Shown here: positions 25,959-34,405 of the stretch, piece by piece
How the letters are laid out: every line of letters begins with the position of its first letter
How positions within the stretch are numbered: position 1 is the first letter of the stretch
DNA from: Natrinema salifodinae
GTDB taxonomy: Archaea; Halobacteriota; Halobacteria; Halobacteriales; Natrialbaceae
NCBI RefSeq assembly: GCF_900110455.1
Contig: NZ_FOIS01000002.1
Location: 806,001-870,000 of the forward strand
DNA: 64,000 nt
Direction of reading: 5' to 3'
The notes under the pieces: model-generated
Seen by the model: the letters and a program-made list of their open reading frames with translations, nothing else
Databases searched by the model: none
Told to the model about the DNA's origin: nothing
Made by a program: the position numbers and the translations under genes

Positions 25959-28256
25959 CTACTCACCGAACTCGTGGGAAAATTGAAACTCGTGCGCCTG
26001 GTCTGCGTCTGATTGTGACGAGGTCTTGAATTGATCGAGGGTGGTATGAAGCGACTGCGCCTCGCCAGCGAGTTGATTTGCGCTTACCGTAACTTCTTGG
26101 AGCGACCCGGTCTGTTCCTGTATGGCCCCTGAAACTGTTTCAGTTTCTGCAGTAACTCGGTCGCTTAGCTCCGTTGCATTGGTGATCAACCGGCTCACGT
26201 CCTGGGTTGACTCGGATTGCTGTTGAGTGAGTGACGCGATCTGCTGGACACCGTTCGATGTAGATTCAGTGTAGTCGGCAATATTTTCGAGCGCAGACAC
26301 GGTGTCCCCGATAACTTTTTTACTCTCGTCGATTTCTTCCTGCGTCATTTGAACCTCCGCCGTCGTGCGGTTGAGTTGCTTTTGGAGAGAGGTGACGGTG
26401 GTGTCGATCTCTTCTGCGGTCGCTTTTGTTGCCCTGGCCAGTTCTTTTACTTCGTCGGCAACAGTGCCGAATTCGGTCGTTTCGTCTTCCTGTCGCGATG
26501 CTTCGATATTCGCATTGAGTGCAAGGAGATCCGTCTGTTCTGCGTGCTCTGTAATAACGTCCGCCATTTTCTCGATTTGCTCCATTTGGTGTTGGAGCTT
26601 TTCGATTTCCTGAAGCGTGTTCCGAGACTCGGAATCGATCCGTGACATCGCCTCCTTTGCATCCTGGGCAGTGGACCGGCCGGCATCACCGGCCTGAGCG
26701 GTTCGTGACGCCGACTGGCTGACCGTTTCAGAAAGTGAGGCAATATCGTCGATCATGCGTGCGATCTCTTCCATCTCGGAGGCCGCCGATTGGAACATGA
26801 CGTGCTGTCGTTCGATATGAGACGAAATATCCTCCATAGACGCTGTCACCTGCTCGCTCGCGGCTTGCACCTCTTCAACATTCGCGGTGACTTGCTCACT
26901 GTGAGCCGCCACATCAGCGGCGAAGCGTTTCGGCTCTTCTATCGTCGTCTCGATATCTTCGATCATCGTGTTGTACTCCTGCTCGACCCGTTTTATCGCC
27001 TCGTTCCCCTCATCGACGTCCATCCGCTGTGTAAGGTCGCCGTCAGCGGCCTGCTCCATCACCTCGCTTGCTTCCTGTTCGAGTTGTTGGACCAGCGTTT
27101 CGAGTGTTTGCTGTCGCTCCTCGGCTTGCCGTTTCGCGGTTTCGGCCTCCGTGATCGTCTCTTGAAGCGAATCCCGCATATTACTGAAGGCAGTGTAGAG
27201 ATCTCCGATCTCGTCGTCTCGGTTCGAAGCGAGCGTCGTCTCTAAATTACCTCTCTCTACCTCGCGGGCCTTCTCCGAAAGTTGAGTTAATGCCCGAGAC
27301 GTGTTTCGACCGACAACAACTCCGATCGTCCCTAACCCGAACAGCGAGACAAGAATTAGCGCGATCACCGATCGAGTAACGTCTCGGTGAAGCGCGTAGG
27401 CGGCTTCCTTGGGGGTATGGGCCATGATCACCCAATCAGTGCCCTCGACCGGCGCATACCCCAGTGCCATCTCCGTTCCATCCACAGTCGTTTCGAGATA
27501 CCCTGTCTCACCCGCGAGACCGCGCTCCACGGCCGTCGATCGGTCATCGTCCGGCGCACTCATCGTGAACTGTTCGTCGGACGCCTTGGTATCGTAGCGT
27601 AGCACGACGTCTCCATCGGCGTTGACGACCTGCGTGAACACCGCATCCTCCAGAGAAGGAGTTGCCAGTTCGGCCGCGTGGTCATCTAGGTCGATAACGA
27701 AGATAACGCCGCGATCCGGATCCTCGGGAACGGCGCTTATAATGGCGAGAGATGACTCGTCGGTCACCGGATCGTGATACGGATCTGTTAGATGGATATT
27801 AGATTGGTTGTCACGAAGGATATCATCCTCGGCCCAATCGACACTGTGATCGCGAAAGCTAACTCCCGTTGCATTTTCGTCGCTACTGCTGAGAATTTCG
27901 TAGTCGTCCGTCTCGACGTAGTGTGCTGCAACGACGCTATCCGGGGCCGAGGAAACTTCGTTTAACAGCGTTACCTGGATCTCGTCGTCCGTCCCGCTGT
28001 TGATCACGTTCGACGCCGCCAGCGTCCGAACGTGGTGTTTGTAGCGGTCGATTCGCTCGGCCAACGTGTTCGATTGCAACTGCGTCGATTGCTCGAGTTC
28101 GTTCTCCGTTTCCGTCTCGAGAGCACTGCCAGTCTGGAAGTAAATCACGCCGCCGATAGTAGTAATAAATAGTAGTATCACTGCAAAAAGGACGAGCATT
28201 TTTCGCGAGTACGACCGTCGAATTCGGTCGGGGAGACGGTCGGATAGAGCAGTCAT
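25959..28256 (-). CDS. methyl-accepting chemotaxis transducer (Htr type)
   Basis: A 765-aa membrane receptor. TM1 is at about 20-40 (M-L-V-L-F-A-V-I-L-L-F-I-T). An extracellular dCache-like sensor follows (about 45-280), then TM2 (S-V-I-A-L-I-L-V-S-L-F-G-L-G-T), HAMP (A-L-T-Q-L-S-E-K-A-R-E-V-E-R-G-N-L), a long coiled coil, and the MCP signalling tip with E-I-D-T-T-V-T and V-A-D-E-V-K-E-L-A-R. It would signal to CheA/CheW, none of which are in the window. Start set at M-T-A-L-S-D-R; an ATG 24 codons upstream is open but adds an odd hydrophobic leader. Codons are less GC-rich than most neighbours, hinting at acquisition. Confidence 0.9.
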   Translation of the reverse strand: MTALSDRLPDRIRRSYSRKMLVLFAVILLFITTIGGVIYFQTGSALETETENELEQSTQLQSNTLAERIDRYKHHVRTLAASNVINSGTDDEIQVTLLNEVSSAPDSVVAAHYVETDDYEILSSSDENATGVSFRDHSVDWAEDDILRDNQSNIHLTDPYHDPVTDESSLAIISAVPEDPDRGVIFVIDLDDHAAELATPSLEDAVFTQVVNADGDVVLRYDTKASDEQFTMSAPDDDRSTAVERGLAGETGYLETTVDGTEMALGYAPVEGTDWVIMAHTPKEAAYALHRDVTRSVIALILVSLFGLGTIGVVVGRNTSRALTQLSEKAREVERGNLETTLASNRDDEIGDLYTAFSNMRDSLQETITEAETAKRQAEERQQTLETLVQQLEQEASEVMEQAADGDLTQRMDVDEGNEAIKRVEQEYNTMIEDIETTIEEPKRFAADVAAHSEQVTANVEEVQAASEQVTASMEDISSHIERQHVMFQSAASEMEEIARMIDDIASLSETVSQSASRTAQAGDAGRSTAQDAKEAMSRIDSESRNTLQEIEKLQHQMEQIEKMADVITEHAEQTDLLALNANIEASRQEDETTEFGTVADEVKELARATKATAEEIDTTVTSLQKQLNRTTAEVQMTQEEIDESKKVIGDTVSALENIADYTESTSNGVQQIASLTQQQSESTQDVSRLITNATELSDRVTAETETVSGAIQEQTGSLQEVTVSANQLAGEAQSLHTTLDQFKTSSQSDADQAHEFQFSHEFGE

Positions 28257-28360
28257 AGTGACAGGGAGGAAGATTGACATCGGTAAAAAGATACCGAGAA
28301 GATTTGTCTCTTTCAATGATGATATCATATATCACAATATTCAGAGAAGCCGGACTAGCA

Positions 28361-28390
28361 TACAGATTGCGTACTGCCGTACAGATTGCG
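28361..28390. repeat. 11-bp direct repeats upstream of the transducer
   Basis: TACAGATTGCG occurs at 28361-28371 and 28380-28390, start-to-start 19 bp, in the AT-rich spacer about 105 bp upstream of the transducer start. It may be a regulator site for either divergent gene. Confidence 0.4.
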
Positions 28391-28520
28391 GTGTACCGGT
28401 ATATCAGACGAATCTCGGCAAATCACACGGCTAATTCCGGCAGTGGACGATATGAGGTCTCACCGACAGAAGATGTGTCAGTGGTTGTGTATTATACCGG
28501 AAACGAAGAGGTGAAACAGG

Positions 28521-28943
28521 ATGATTTATCTTGCCGGAGTTAACTGGTCTCGTGTAATGAACGGATATTTGATGCGTGTCTCGGGGCTGTTGGGCTTCGG
28601 GGCGTGGTTTGCGCTAGAACTGTATCGACAACTGATTCAGGATCCCATCTTCTTCGGCGGGCAGGGTATTCCCCCGGAATTTGTCGTGACGGCCCAACAA
28701 TCGTTACTCGTCGGGTCGATCGTCGTAATCGTTTACGGCCAGATCCTCGCGCAGGGATCGGCGGCTAAATCGCCAGGATCGCTGCGTTCGCTCGCAATCG
28801 GAGTCCAGTGGGGTGTGCCAGTGTTGTTCGCACTCGATGCGATCGTTGATGGAATCACGTCCCTCGGGTTCTTCGCACTGGTTGCACTCTTCGCAGGGGT
28901 TATTGTCCCGATCGGGATCGTTTCTATCGATCGACCAAAGTAG
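28521..28943 (+). CDS. small integral membrane protein
   Basis: A 140-aa protein with four hydrophobic helices: L-L-G-F-G-A-W-F-A-L near 23, S-L-L-V-G-S-I-V-V-I-V-Y-G near 65, V-P-V-L-F-A-L-D-A-I near 99, and F-F-A-L-V-A-L-F-A-G-V-I-V-P-I-G near 116. No family recognised. It lies divergent from the chemotaxis transducer across an AT-rich spacer. ATG at 28521 or 28557 could be the start. Confidence 0.6.
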   Translation: MIYLAGVNWSRVMNGYLMRVSGLLGFGAWFALELYRQLIQDPIFFGGQGIPPEFVVTAQQSLLVGSIVVIVYGQILAQGSAAKSPGSLRSLAIGVQWGVPVLFALDAIVDGITSLGFFALVALFAGVIVPIGIVSIDRPK

Positions 28944-29198
28944 AGTATTGTTCGCGGCGGAAGCGAAAGTCGAGTTGGGGCGGCCCTGAACTAACGGGTC
29001 TGTTGCCAGGGAGGGAACGAATTTAGTACCGTTCAATATTACCTGTTCCATTTAGAAACATTCTTCAATAAAGAAAACTCCAACCAACATATTAAAACAA
29101 TAATACATTAGTGAATACGATATTCTTGAACGAAAGGCTTATCATACCTGATACAAATTACTGGGTATCAACCCTACCAAGTGGTTGAAATACAACAC

Positions 29199-29891
29199 AT
29201 GACAGAGAACAACAAATTTCTGACACGTCGGACAGTACTCAGATCAGGTGCCGTCACCGCAACGGTCGGTGCAGTCGGTGCCGGTGCGGTAGTCTACGGC
29301 TCACAGCCCGCGTTAGCGGCTGATACCACGTTAGGTGATAGTGGTCAAGAAGTCAGCATTCAAGCTGACGAAAATGGAGATATTAGTGCTGTTGACATCG
29401 AGCCAACGTTTGATATCTCGTGGGAAAATTTTGACAGCACTATCAGCACGGCAAACGTCGAAGTCAGCGTTACCGTTACTTCTCCAGAGCGATCTGACTC
29501 GACTGGGGAAACGATCACCTCAACATTAACGAGCGGTAATACAGTAGATCTAGACGGTTCATCTGGCGAGATCCTCGGAGCCGAAACCAACGCTAATATT
29601 GGCGTCCTAAATATTATCGGTGCAACGGATGACGAGGACGGGACAGAAATTACGAGCGCGCATTTCCCAGAGACGGAAGAGGAGAACGGCTTCACTGACC
29701 CAACTACAGTAGACGTGTCTATCGTTGTGAGCGTCGATGGGTCTGAAGACAACTATATTAGCAATAGTCTTAGCAGTATTACTGATGGTACGATCAGTGT
29801 GCTTGTAGAGCCGGGTTCTGAGATCACGGTTAGTGGTGATTCGAACCTAAGTGCTGACTCTGATGTTGACAACAATAGCACGAGCACATAA
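29199..29891 (+). CDS. Tat-exported beta-rich surface or secreted protein
   Basis: A 230-aa protein. The N-terminus T-R-R-T-V-L-R-S-G-A-V-T-A-T-V-G-A is a twin-arginine signal, with cleavage likely after A-L-A-A. The mature part is acidic, Ser/Thr-rich and beta-rich (V-E-V-S-V-T-V-T-S; V-D-V-S-I-V-V-S-V-D-G) and ends in a low-complexity tail (D-V-D-N-N-S-T-S-T). Base composition is clearly AT-richer than the window average, and an AT-rich promoter (29085-29160) precedes it. Function unknown; a secreted partner gene follows at 30086. Confidence 0.75.
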   Translation: MTENNKFLTRRTVLRSGAVTATVGAVGAGAVVYGSQPALAADTTLGDSGQEVSIQADENGDISAVDIEPTFDISWENFDSTISTANVEVSVTVTSPERSDSTGETITSTLTSGNTVDLDGSSGEILGAETNANIGVLNIIGATDDEDGTEITSAHFPETEEENGFTDPTTVDVSIVVSVDGSEDNYISNSLSSITDGTISVLVEPGSEITVSGDSNLSADSDVDNNSTST

Positions 29892-30085
29892 CGTAATCGC
29901 AGTGCTGCGATTACTATCGTAGATGCGGTTACGAGCGCGAATCGGAATTTAACCGTTTTATCCGGTAGAATACCGATGCGGGAGGGGGACGAACAGCCAA
30001 TTTCAACATGTTGGGATAGACAGCATCACTAACCACTCCAGTAAGACTGTCACGACATACTGAAACCTGTTTGCATACCCTCACA

Positions 30086-31183
30086 ATGGGATCAAAGACA
30101 CGTCACCTCGCCGTATTTGCGCTATTCGGAGTGGTGGTTGTGTCAGGGCTCATCGTTGGAACGAGTACAGCGATCACATCCCTCAGTAGTGATGAGCCGA
30201 CGATTGAGTTCAATAACAGAAGCATCAATTTTTCTGTCGGTTCACCCATCGATGAAGTGAATGGGTCGCTCGAATCCGATTCCAGTTCGAATGACTCAGG
30301 TCCCGGCGGCGGGCTACAACTCCCACCACTGGGCCCGGGTTCGAGCACGGATTCGAGTTCATCCACCAACACGGTCGGCTCCGCGCCGAGCGACGTCACC
30401 GTCCTCGAGTCTGAGTCGGGAATCGTCACGACGACCGAACCAGTCGCCTTCAGGCAGACGGCCGTCAAGTCGCTCGAGTTCGACGACCCCGATCCCACGT
30501 GGTCCGTCACGGTTCGCGACTTCGACACGGAACCGTCCGCGAACGGACCCGCACCAGGCGAGACGCTCAGCGTCAGCCAGGTAAGCATCTCCGACGAAGC
30601 GACGGACGAGTCCGCGACGATCCGGATCGCGGTCGATCCCGCGCAACGTACGGACAAGCGTCCCGACAATCTCCGGATCATGGTTGCGACCGACGACGGC
30701 TGGACGCAACTCGAGACAGCGGTCGTCAAAGACGGCACCGAGGACGGCGCTGCAGTCCTTCTCGAGGCTGACACGCCGAAAGTCGGCCGTTTCGTCGTGA
30801 GCGACGTCGGCCAGCCGACGGCAGCCGTTGAACTCGAGTCCGGGACGATTACCGCCGGAGACGAGATCGAACTCTCCGGCAGTCGATCGATCGATAGCAA
30901 CCTGGCCCTCGAATCCTTCGAGTGGATGGTCGGTAACACGACGTTCGAAGGAGAAACGATCACAGCAACGATCGACGAACCGGGAGAGTACACGGTCTGG
31001 CTCACAGTCACGAACGACGCTGGTGAAACCGACACGACAACGGCGACGCTCACCGTCACAGACGACACCAGACAAGCGAGCGACGACGATCTCGTCGATG
31101 GCAGCCTGGTCTGGGCTGGACTCGCCGCAGTCGTCGCCGCGGTGGTCGGCGGCGGAGCGTACTGGTTCCGCCGGGAGCAGTAG
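30086..31183 (+). CDS. membrane-anchored surface protein with PKD and PGF-pre-PGF-like domains
   Basis: A 365-aa exported protein: N-terminal signal helix (A-V-F-A-L-F-G-V-V-V-V-S-G), Ser-rich linker, a domain at about 85-250 resembling PGF-pre-PGF (I-R-I-A-V-D-P ... L-R-I-M-V-A-T-D-D-G-W-T-Q-L-E), a PKD-like domain (about 255-335, with S-R-S-I-D-S-N and G-E-Y-T-V-W-L-T-V-T-N-D-A-G), then a C-terminal helix (L-V-W-A-G-L-A-A-V-V-A-A-V-V-G) and R-R-E-Q. The first 50 codons are AT-rich and the rest GC-rich, suggesting a recombination joint. It follows the Tat-exported gene by 194 bp in the same direction. Confidence 0.75.
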   Translation: MGSKTRHLAVFALFGVVVVSGLIVGTSTAITSLSSDEPTIEFNNRSINFSVGSPIDEVNGSLESDSSSNDSGPGGGLQLPPLGPGSSTDSSSSTNTVGSAPSDVTVLESESGIVTTTEPVAFRQTAVKSLEFDDPDPTWSVTVRDFDTEPSANGPAPGETLSVSQVSISDEATDESATIRIAVDPAQRTDKRPDNLRIMVATDDGWTQLETAVVKDGTEDGAAVLLEADTPKVGRFVVSDVGQPTAAVELESGTITAGDEIELSGSRSIDSNLALESFEWMVGNTTFEGETITATIDEPGEYTVWLTVTNDAGETDTTTATLTVTDDTRQASDDDLVDGSLVWAGLAAVVAAVVGGGAYWFRREQ

Positions 31184-31482
31184 AACGACGACGGCAGCGA
31201 CCCGCGGTCGCGGTTCTCGTCAATTCGACACCGCGGCTCATCGCTGCACTCCATCGGCACGAGGTCCGATTGTGACGAAATTCTGGAACTCGAAACGCCG
31301 TCGAGTGCCGCTGCCAAGGGAGAAACTGACGGCCTTCTCCGGTTTGGAGACTGCGGTAGAGCTGCCAATCCAGCGACCGCCGAAACAGGGCACCGGAGCG
31401 ACGCGTACTAGTGGCAGCAATTGTGCTGACCGATACCGACCGTACCCCAAGCGTTCAACTAGTGGGACTGAGTAACACAAAT

Positions 31483-31833
31483 ATGGAGTTCGCTGTGTCC
31501 CGCGACGGGACGACACTCGTAACCCTCCACGGGGGGTCCGATACGACCGCCTGCGAGGAAGCGACGTCGGACCTCGCCGACAGCCTCGAAACCCTCGCGG
31601 CGGCGGAAACGGTTACGGCCTGGGAAATCACTGACGCGGACGTGTACGAACACCCGACTGCGCCGTTTGATCCGTACACGATCGCCGTTTCGTTTACGGT
31701 AACGGTCACCGTCGACGCCGCCGACGCCGACCAGGCGACCGAGATCGGCGCGGACGCGATCGACGACGCGCTCGCGAACGCCGGCGTCGAGTCCGTCACG
31801 TATACGTCGTCGCCGGCGGCGTCGGCGGCCTGA
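31483..31833 (+). CDS. hypothetical acidic alpha/beta protein
   Basis: A 116-aa protein of no recognised family, with M-E-F-A-V-S-R-D-G-T-T-L-V-T-L-H-G at the start, a helical D-L-A-D-S-L-E-T-L-A-A-A, and a strand-helix repeat (T-I-A-V-S-F-T-V-T-V-T-V-D-A-A-D-A-D-Q-A). The pattern resembles dodecin or ACT-size ferredoxin-like folds. The ATG at 31483 is preferred over upstream open codons, which look intergenic; no clear TATA is seen. Confidence 0.55.
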   Translation: MEFAVSRDGTTLVTLHGGSDTTACEEATSDLADSLETLAAAETVTAWEITDADVYEHPTAPFDPYTIAVSFTVTVTVDAADADQATEIGADAIDDALANAGVESVTYTSSPAASAA

Positions 31834-31936
31834 GTCGACTCGTTTCGGACGCGCCTCGACGTTGACGGCCCGACACGGCGGACGCGCTGCCGAATCGACC
31901 GCCCGGACTTATGTCATCCGCTCACGAGGCTAGCGT

Positions 31937-32215
31937 ATGGAGATCGATCTCCGATTCTTCGCCACCTATCGGGACGCCGTCGGCCAGAAGGAGCGCACGC
32001 GGACGGTCGCGGACAGGGCCACCGTCGGCGACGTCCTCGCCGATCTCGAGAACGACTACGACGGACTCGACGAGCGATTGCTCGCGGACGGAACGATCCG
32101 GCCGCAACTGAGCGTGCTGAAAAACGGCCGCAACGTGATGCATATGGACGGCGCCGAGACGACGCTGGACGACGGCGACGTGGTATCGGTGTTCCCGCCG
32201 GTCGCCGGCGGCTGA
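31937..32215 (+). CDS. MoaD-like ubiquitin-like small archaeal modifier protein
   Basis: A 92-aa beta-grasp protein ending V-F-P-P-V-A-G-G, the di-glycine tail used by MoaD and SAMP proteins for thiocarboxylate formation and, in haloarchaea, for protein conjugation. The N-terminal strand M-E-I-D-L-R-F-F-A-T-Y-R-D-A-V-G and A-T-V-G-D-V-L-A-D-L-E are typical. It could supply sulfur for molybdopterin, needed by the formate dehydrogenase and aldehyde oxidoreductase in this window, or modify proteins. Which SAMP it corresponds to cannot be told by eye. Confidence 0.85.
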   Translation: MEIDLRFFATYRDAVGQKERTRTVADRATVGDVLADLENDYDGLDERLLADGTIRPQLSVLKNGRNVMHMDGAETTLDDGDVVSVFPPVAGG

Positions 32216-32412
32216 GTCGGACCCGGTGACGGACTCACAGGACAGGGGGGAGGGGGTGATACCGTCCGATAAAAGCGAGAGACGGCCGTCGACGGTATCG
32301 CGGGCGCGACTCCTGTTGGTCGGTAATCGGACCGCCGCCGTGATCGACCGACGACCGCGACGGCCGCGGACGATTCGAGAGCGATTTACGCGTCGTTCGA
32401 TTGGGAACGAAC

Positions 32413-33198
32413 GTGGCAGGTACTGACGGCAATCCACCCGACCCCGACCGGACCGATCGGCCGACGGACGCGATATCAGGCGACGAGCCGACGCCGACGG
32501 ACGCGGAGCCCGAGACGGTGACGTTCGAGCGGGAGGGCATCCGGGCCGGCTTCCTGACCTGTCTCCCGGTCGCGCTGGGCGTCGGGGGGTACGGGATCGC
32601 CTTCGGGATGCTCGCCCGTCGAGCCGGGCTGAGCGTCGCGGAGGCGGCGCTGATGAGCGCGACCGTCATCGCCGGCGCGGCCCAGATCGTCGCCGTCGAG
32701 CTCTGGACGGAGCCGCTCCCGGTCGCGACGATCGTCCTCACGACGCTGGCGATCAACCTGCGCTACTCGCTGATGGGCGCCGCGCTGGGGCCGTGGCTCG
32801 CGCGGCTCTCGCCGCTGCGGAGCTACGGGAGTCTCCTGCTGATGGCCGACGAGAACTGGGCGTTGACGATGCGGGAACTCAAATCCGGCAGCGGTCGGGG
32901 CGCGTTCCTTCTGGGCACCGGGATCGCGATCTGGCTCTTCTGGGTCGGCTCGACGGTGCTCGGAGCGGCCGCCGGCGGCGTGATCGGCGATCCGGAGCAG
33001 TACGGCTTCGACTTCGTCCTCGCGGCGGTGTTCGTCGCGCTCGCGGCCGAACTCTGGGAGGGAAAGCCGACGCTCGTTCCCTGGCTCGTCGCGCTCGCGA
33101 CGGCGCTCGTGACGGCGGCGTATCTCCCCGGCCGGTGGTACATCCTGCTCGGCGGGGTCGCGGCCGCCGTCGTCGAGGTGATCCGCCATGGTCGGTGA
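32413..33198 (+). CDS. azlC: AzlC-family branched-chain amino acid exporter, large subunit
   Basis: AzlC with AzlD forms a two-subunit exporter for branched-chain amino acids or analogues. The acidic N-terminus of about 40 residues is followed by six or so membrane helices with the AzlC signature L-P-V-A-L-G-V-G-G-Y-G-I-A-F-G-M-L and I-N-L-R-Y-S-L-M-G-A-A. The frame starts at TTG 32401; a GTG at 32413 is used here. azlD overlaps its end by 11 bases, showing coupled translation. The 437-aa frame on the other strand is a shadow. Confidence 0.88.
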   Translation: MAGTDGNPPDPDRTDRPTDAISGDEPTPTDAEPETVTFEREGIRAGFLTCLPVALGVGGYGIAFGMLARRAGLSVAEAALMSATVIAGAAQIVAVELWTEPLPVATIVLTTLAINLRYSLMGAALGPWLARLSPLRSYGSLLLMADENWALTMRELKSGSGRGAFLLGTGIAIWLFWVGSTVLGAAAGGVIGDPEQYGFDFVLAAVFVALAAELWEGKPTLVPWLVALATALVTAAYLPGRWYILLGGVAAAVVEVIRHGR

Positions 33199-33508
33199 GG
33201 GGGTCCTCGCGCTCGATCCACTCGTGGTCGGCGTCATTGTCGCGATGACGGTCGTGACGGCGCTCACGAAGGTCGGCGGCCTCTGGCTTCTGCGCCGGAT
33301 CGACGTCAGCGAGCGCCTCGAGGCCGGGCTCTCGGTCCTTCCGGGCGCGATCGTGATCGCGATCCTCGGGCCGGAGCTCGCGGAGGGCGGCCCGGCGGAG
33401 TGGGCCGCGGCCGGCGTCGTGCTGGTCGTCATGTGGCGCACGGAGAGCATCCTGGCGTCGCTGTGTGCCGGGGTCGGGGCCGTGGTCCTGTTCCGGACGG
33501 TCGTCTGA
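33188..33508 (+). CDS. azlD: AzlD-family exporter, small subunit
   Basis: A 106-aa membrane protein with three to four helices: V-V-G-V-I-V-A-M-T-V-V-T near 12, the AzlD signature R-R-I-D-V-S-E-R-L-E-A-G-L-S-V-L-P, I-V-I-A-I-L-G-P near 55, and L-C-A-G-V-G-A-V-V-L-F near 92. It is the partner of AzlC and starts inside that gene. Confidence 0.88.
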   Translation: MVGEGVLALDPLVVGVIVAMTVVTALTKVGGLWLLRRIDVSERLEAGLSVLPGAIVIAILGPELAEGGPAEWAAAGVVLVVMWRTESILASLCAGVGAVVLFRTVV

Positions 33509-33583
33509 GGGCCGACTCGCGCCGCCGCTCTCACCGTTACCGACGAACGCGAATTTATCCGTCCGGCGGTCGAACGCGAAGGT

Positions 33584-33844
33584 ATGACGACTCGTCTAGA
33601 GCGTTCCTTTCGCGGCATTTCCGAGCGACTTGCGATCCGGTATCTGACGAAGCTCGGCGGCGATCGCGTCGGCGAGAACACCGTCGAGGGCGACGGCTGG
33701 ACCGCGACGCTCTCCTCCGAAAAGGTCGACATCGGCCCCACGATGCAACTGACCGAGGTAACGGTCGTTTTCGAGGGCGAGGAAGACACCCTCGAGCCGC
33801 TCGTCGAGCAGTTCGCCCAGAAGGCGATGCGTGCAGGTGGCTGA
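33584..33844 (+). CDS. small conserved haloarchaeal protein (possible MoaD-related C-terminal domain)
   Basis: An 86-aa protein with R-L-E-R-S-F-R-G-I-S-E-R-L at the start, G-W-T-A-T-L-S-S-E-K-V-D-I-G-P near 43 and V-T-V-V-F-E-G-E-E-D-T-L near 60. The pattern resembles the MoaD-related C-terminal domain (DUF1952), often linked to molybdopterin genes; I am not certain of that assignment. The next gene begins one base after its stop codon, so the two are surely co-translated. Confidence 0.65.
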   Translation: MTTRLERSFRGISERLAIRYLTKLGGDRVGENTVEGDGWTATLSSEKVDIGPTMQLTEVTVVFEGEEDTLEPLVEQFAQKAMRAGG

Positions 33845-33845
33845 G

Positions 33846-34289
33846 ATGGCAGGCGAGCCGATCGATGGCCAGGTGCTCGTGCTGACGGCCGCCAAGGCGA
33901 GCGTGTCGCCGACCAGGCTGCCCGACCTGGTCGAGCGTGCCCAGCTGGTACTGGAATCGGAGTGCGAGCGCTATCGCCGGGAGTACGAGCGGCTGTACGC
34001 GGACGACGACCTCAAGATCTTCCTCGTCGAGTGGGGCCACTGGGACGAGATCGGTGCGGAGTTAGGCGTATCCGACCGCGAGCTGTCGGCGATCCGCCGC
34101 GCCCACGAGGAACAGTTACTGCGGATCGGCCGGCGGACGGACCGCGAGGACGAGTTCGAGACGGCGCTGGAGATTCGGGAACCGGTGGTCGTCGGAACCG
34201 GGGACGAGTCCGAATCCACCGAGACCGGATCCGGAATCAGGGTCGCGGGCGAGGACGTGAACGAAAACGAAGACGAAATCGGCGGCTGA
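33846..34289 (+). CDS. conserved haloarchaeal protein of unknown function
   Basis: A 147-aa cytosolic protein starting one base after the previous gene's stop (tgagATG). Features are V-L-V-L-T-A-A-K-A-S-V-S-P-T-R-L, a long helix with L-E-S-E-C-E-R-Y-R-R-E-Y-E-R-L-Y, V-E-W-G-H-W-D-E-I-G-A-E-L-G, and S-A-I-R-R-A-H-E-E-Q-L-L-R-I-G. The last 40 residues are acidic low complexity. No family recognised; co-translation with the DUF1952-like protein suggests a joint role. Confidence 0.65.
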   Translation: MAGEPIDGQVLVLTAAKASVSPTRLPDLVERAQLVLESECERYRREYERLYADDDLKIFLVEWGHWDEIGAELGVSDRELSAIRRAHEEQLLRIGRRTDREDEFETALEIREPVVVGTGDESESTETGSGIRVAGEDVNENEDEIGG

Positions 34290-34405
34290 GGGACACATTC
34301 CGCCAGTGTCCGGAGTATTTTGAGCAACGATAGCTAGCAACGTGATTGGAAGGGGACGGCGCGGCGGCGGGTCGCTGCCGTCAGCCGCCGTATCGGGGCC
34401 GGCGA

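Noticed and set aside
32476-33789. 437-aa minus-strand frame over azlC/azlD
   Set aside because: It is Arg/Ser/Pro-rich with no domain, and azlC/azlD on the plus strand have clear membrane helices and family motifs.
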